A DNA stretch of 47,344 bases from an uncultured Pirellulaceae bacterium. Lineage in GTDB: Bacteria > Planctomycetota > Planctomycetia > Pirellulales > Pirellulaceae. Made by a program: the position numbers and the translations under genes. Shown here piece after piece: positions 45,341 to 47,344 of this stretch (position 1 is the stretch's first letter; each line of letters opens with the position of its first letter). The notes under the pieces were generated by a model. That model saw only the letters and a list, made by a program, of their open reading frames with translations. It was not told where the DNA came from and did not search any database. The stretch is from the NCBI GenBank assembly GCA_937928215.1, contig CALFWL010000023.1, positions 1 to 47,344 of the forward strand. Direction: 5' to 3'.

Positions 45341-47344
45341 ATGGTGATTTTGATGGGCCAATCATCTTTTCGATTTGTGCGGGTGCTGCGACTTGGCGTG
45401 TTGCTGTTGATGGTGGGTGCTTTTGGCGGGACCGCTTGGCAAACGGTTGGCGCAGAAGAAGTGCTCTTGTCAAAAGCTGAAACCTCGTTGAATAGAACGC
45501 CTGCTGGCAACAGGGTGTGCCAGAATAATTGCCCCGAGGAGTGCGAGGGTTGTGAGAAGTCCTGCCCAGAAGGCTTGAAGGTCGTCACTGATTCGAGCGA
45601 CAGCAAGTCGGAGGTTGATACCTCGACGCATAATCATCATCATCGCGCGAATGACTACAGTGCTGACAGCGGTTCATCGGGCTGCGGTAGTTGCGGTGGT
45701 TCGGCAACGGACAGTTCGGGCGTGTCGGTGTTAACGCTCGAACGGACCCATCGGTTGCGGAATCAAGCGATTCACGGCAGCTTTGGTCCGGGTGTTTTTC
45801 TTAATCACGACCGTCAGCTGAGTGTTTATGAGGTTGGCGAGGGTCTGCATGCGGATTTCTTTGACCCCACTCAGCTTGCCAGACGCCGTTTTTACGATGG
45901 TCGCGCGGGGGATGCTTCCGATGGAGTTTTTCACGACATCAACAGCGAGTCGGCACTTGAGGCGGTTCTACTGGACGGGCCGGTCGATGCCGATGGTGCC
46001 GTCAGCGGAAATCCGACCACAGAACTAGCCGCGGCCAAGTCCGTCCGGATTACCAAATACGATGGTCGCACCTTTCACTATGAATTGATCAACCTGAGTC
46101 CCTCTCAGCCGTATGAGACACCCGGCCAAGTCGACGAGGGGTTGGCGTTCGACGGTCAGGATGATTTTGTGGAGATCAAACGCGATCCTTCACTCCAGAT
46201 CGCTGGCAACGCAACGATCGCGACCTGGGTGAAGCTCGACCGCAAATCGGGCACCGAGCAGAATCTGCTCTTTCATGGTTTCCTCAATGGTACTTCGGCG
46301 CAAACGCTCTTGTTTTTAAGAGTGCGCAAGGGGCGTTATCAGATTGGTCACCGGCAAGGCACGGGGGCTCAGCAGGTTGCTTCTTTTAATGTTCCTGCGG
46401 CTGATGTGGGGAACTGGGTTCATTTGGCGGCAGTCAATGACGGCTCCAGTTGGAAGCTGTACCGCAATGGCGTGCAGGTTGCGACCCGGTCCACTGGTAA
46501 TCAGGGTGCTCTGACAGCCGATCGGCCATGGTACTTGGGTTCCAAGCGTGGCACGTCGGGCTTTTTGGACGGTGATTTGGACGATGTGCGGCTTTACAAT
46601 CGAGCGTTGTCGGCTGCTGAAATTGTCACCTTGGCAGGGGGAACGGCCGTCAGCACGGGTCAAGTAGAACACTGGCCACTCGATGATGGGGCCGCCACCG
46701 CGCAGATCAACCAGAACGATGGCGGGTTGGGCGGATTGCCCGACGACCGAGGTGCCCGGATCACTCGCGATTCCGATCGTCGTGGTTATGGAATTCACTA
46801 CGAATACGTATCGCTGACACCGCAGGAGTTGGCCGAAGCCCCGGATCGTCAGATGCAATGGTCGACGATTACCGATGCTCAAGGTCGCAGCGCTTCGGTG
46901 ACCTATCACGCTCAACAGCAATCGGGAGGTTGGGTGGTCGAGAGCATTCAATTGCCTAATTCTCAAGCGCTACAGTACAGTTATACCGATGGTCGTTTAT
47001 CAACGGTCGACCATCCTGACGGCACGCAATCAACGATCAGCGTCGCGGTCAATCCAAACACACAGACAACCAACGTGACTTACGATGATCCGGCTGCCGG
47101 TGGGACGGCGCGCCGCACCACCGTTTATCTGACAAACAACTTTGCCCTGCAGGGGGGCGGCACCGAAACGACGTTGTACAACAGTTCGTCGCTGCTGGTG
47201 CGGATGCTTGTCAACGGAGACGGAGAGGTCAGCTACTTGAACATCCCCGATCCGGAGGGGGACGAACTGACCTCTTATGTTTACAACGGCGAAGGCAACA
47301 TGAGCCAGTTGCGGCTTGCCCGCAGCAGCCGGCACCTTGAATCC
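45341..47344 (+). CDS. Large secreted RHS/YD-repeat protein with LamG domain, N-terminal part
   Basis: An open frame from ATG 45341 (or 45353) to the window end gives 668 residues without a stop, so the gene is truncated here. A signal peptide (VLRLGVLLLMVGAFGG) precedes a Cys-rich segment (45518-45565) and His-rich HNHHH. Then come an RHS-type start (HGSFGPGVFLNHDRQL), an insertion that is a concanavalin/LamG domain (about residues 265-435; GLAFDGQDDFVEIKRDPSLQ, WVHLAAVNDGSSWKLYRNG, GDLDDVRLYNRALSAAEI), and YD-repeat sequence (VTYHAQQ, LQYSYTDGRLSTVDHPDGTQ). Such proteins are surface adhesins or polymorphic toxins; the C-terminal toxin, if any, lies outside the window. Confidence 0.85.
   Translation, partial: MVILMGQSSFRFVRVLRLGVLLLMVGAFGGTAWQTVGAEEVLLSKAETSLNRTPAGNRVCQNNCPEECEGCEKSCPEGLKVVTDSSDSKSEVDTSTHNHHHRANDYSADSGSSGCGSCGGSATDSSGVSVLTLERTHRLRNQAIHGSFGPGVFLNHDRQLSVYEVGEGLHADFFDPTQLARRRFYDGRAGDASDGVFHDINSESALEAVLLDGPVDADGAVSGNPTTELAAAKSVRITKYDGRTFHYELINLSPSQPYETPGQVDEGLAFDGQDDFVEIKRDPSLQIAGNATIATWVKLDRKSGTEQNLLFHGFLNGTSAQTLLFLRVRKGRYQIGHRQGTGAQQVASFNVPAADVGNWVHLAAVNDGSSWKLYRNGVQVATRSTGNQGALTADRPWYLGSKRGTSGFLDGDLDDVRLYNRALSAAEIVTLAGGTAVSTGQVEHWPLDDGAATAQINQNDGGLGGLPDDRGARITRDSDRRGYGIHYEYVSLTPQELAEAPDRQMQWSTITDAQGRSASVTYHAQQQSGGWVVESIQLPNSQALQYSYTDGRLSTVDHPDGTQSTISVAVNPNTQTTNVTYDDPAAGGTARRTTVYLTNNFALQGGGTETTLYNSSSLLVRMLVNGDGEVSYLNIPDPEGDELTSYVYNGEGNMSQLRLARSSRHLES

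Noticed and set aside
44407-45606. 399-codon minus-strand frame across the last two genes
   Set aside because: Its composition is low in hydrophobic structure and it lies antisense to a plus-strand signal anchor and an RHS signal peptide, which are clearly protein-like.

Overview
The window looks like chromosomal DNA of a planctomycete, most likely a Pirellulaceae or Rhodopirellula-type bacterium. The grounds are moderate GC content, many long intergenic gaps, weak Shine-Dalgarno sites, a degenerate LEPR-xLL-like export motif ahead of an RTX protein, a BBP2-type porin paired with a P-II protein, and several secreted proteins of planctomycete character. No rRNA, tRNA, CRISPR array or complete insertion sequence was seen.

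Layout. (1) 1-6271, plus strand: the end of pgi, a UPF0173 metal-dependent hydrolase, a gap with three 31-bp tandem repeats, an exported DUF6263-like protein, a Rieske ferredoxin overlapping a MazG-type pyrophosphohydrolase, a large membrane protein and an ABC ATPase. (2) 6301-9254, minus: a membrane SGNH hydrolase, a P-II protein lacking both T-loop tyrosines, and a BBP2-type porin. (3) 9628-17045, minus: the housekeeping run polA, coaE, rho, ribH, nusB, ftsY. (4) 17590-24346: a membrane-anchored coiled-coil protein ending in a BRCT-like domain, an M3 oligopeptidase, an exported MsrB and an FAD oxidoreductase. (5) 24445-29368, plus: a MoxR-like AAA ATPase, a 640-residue protein with TraB/DUF5682-like sequence features, a TerB-like protein and a MacB-type permease. 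(6) 29553-31367, minus: an RTX-repeat protein with a C-terminal metzincin protease. (7) 31836-43852, minus: a nearly complete type II secretion operon in the order gspC, L, M, TPR lipoprotein, D, E, F, G, H, I, J, K. (8) 44461-47344, plus: an anchored protein with an Ig-like end, and the start of a large RHS/YD-repeat protein with a LamG domain, cut by the window end.

How the parts may work together. The type II operon is closely coupled, with stop/start overlaps at most junctions, and its TPR lipoprotein sits directly before the secretin gene, where a pilotin would be expected. It is flanked by genes for large exported proteins (the RTX metzincin on one side, the LamG/RHS protein on the other) that are plausible clients. 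No prepilin peptidase (gspO) is present here. The MoxR, TraB-like and TerB-like trio is the best candidate for a poorly described system: a remodelling ATPase beside a putative TraB/DUF5682 relative and a TerB module, without the usual VWA partner, and with an unusual double inverted repeat between the first two genes.
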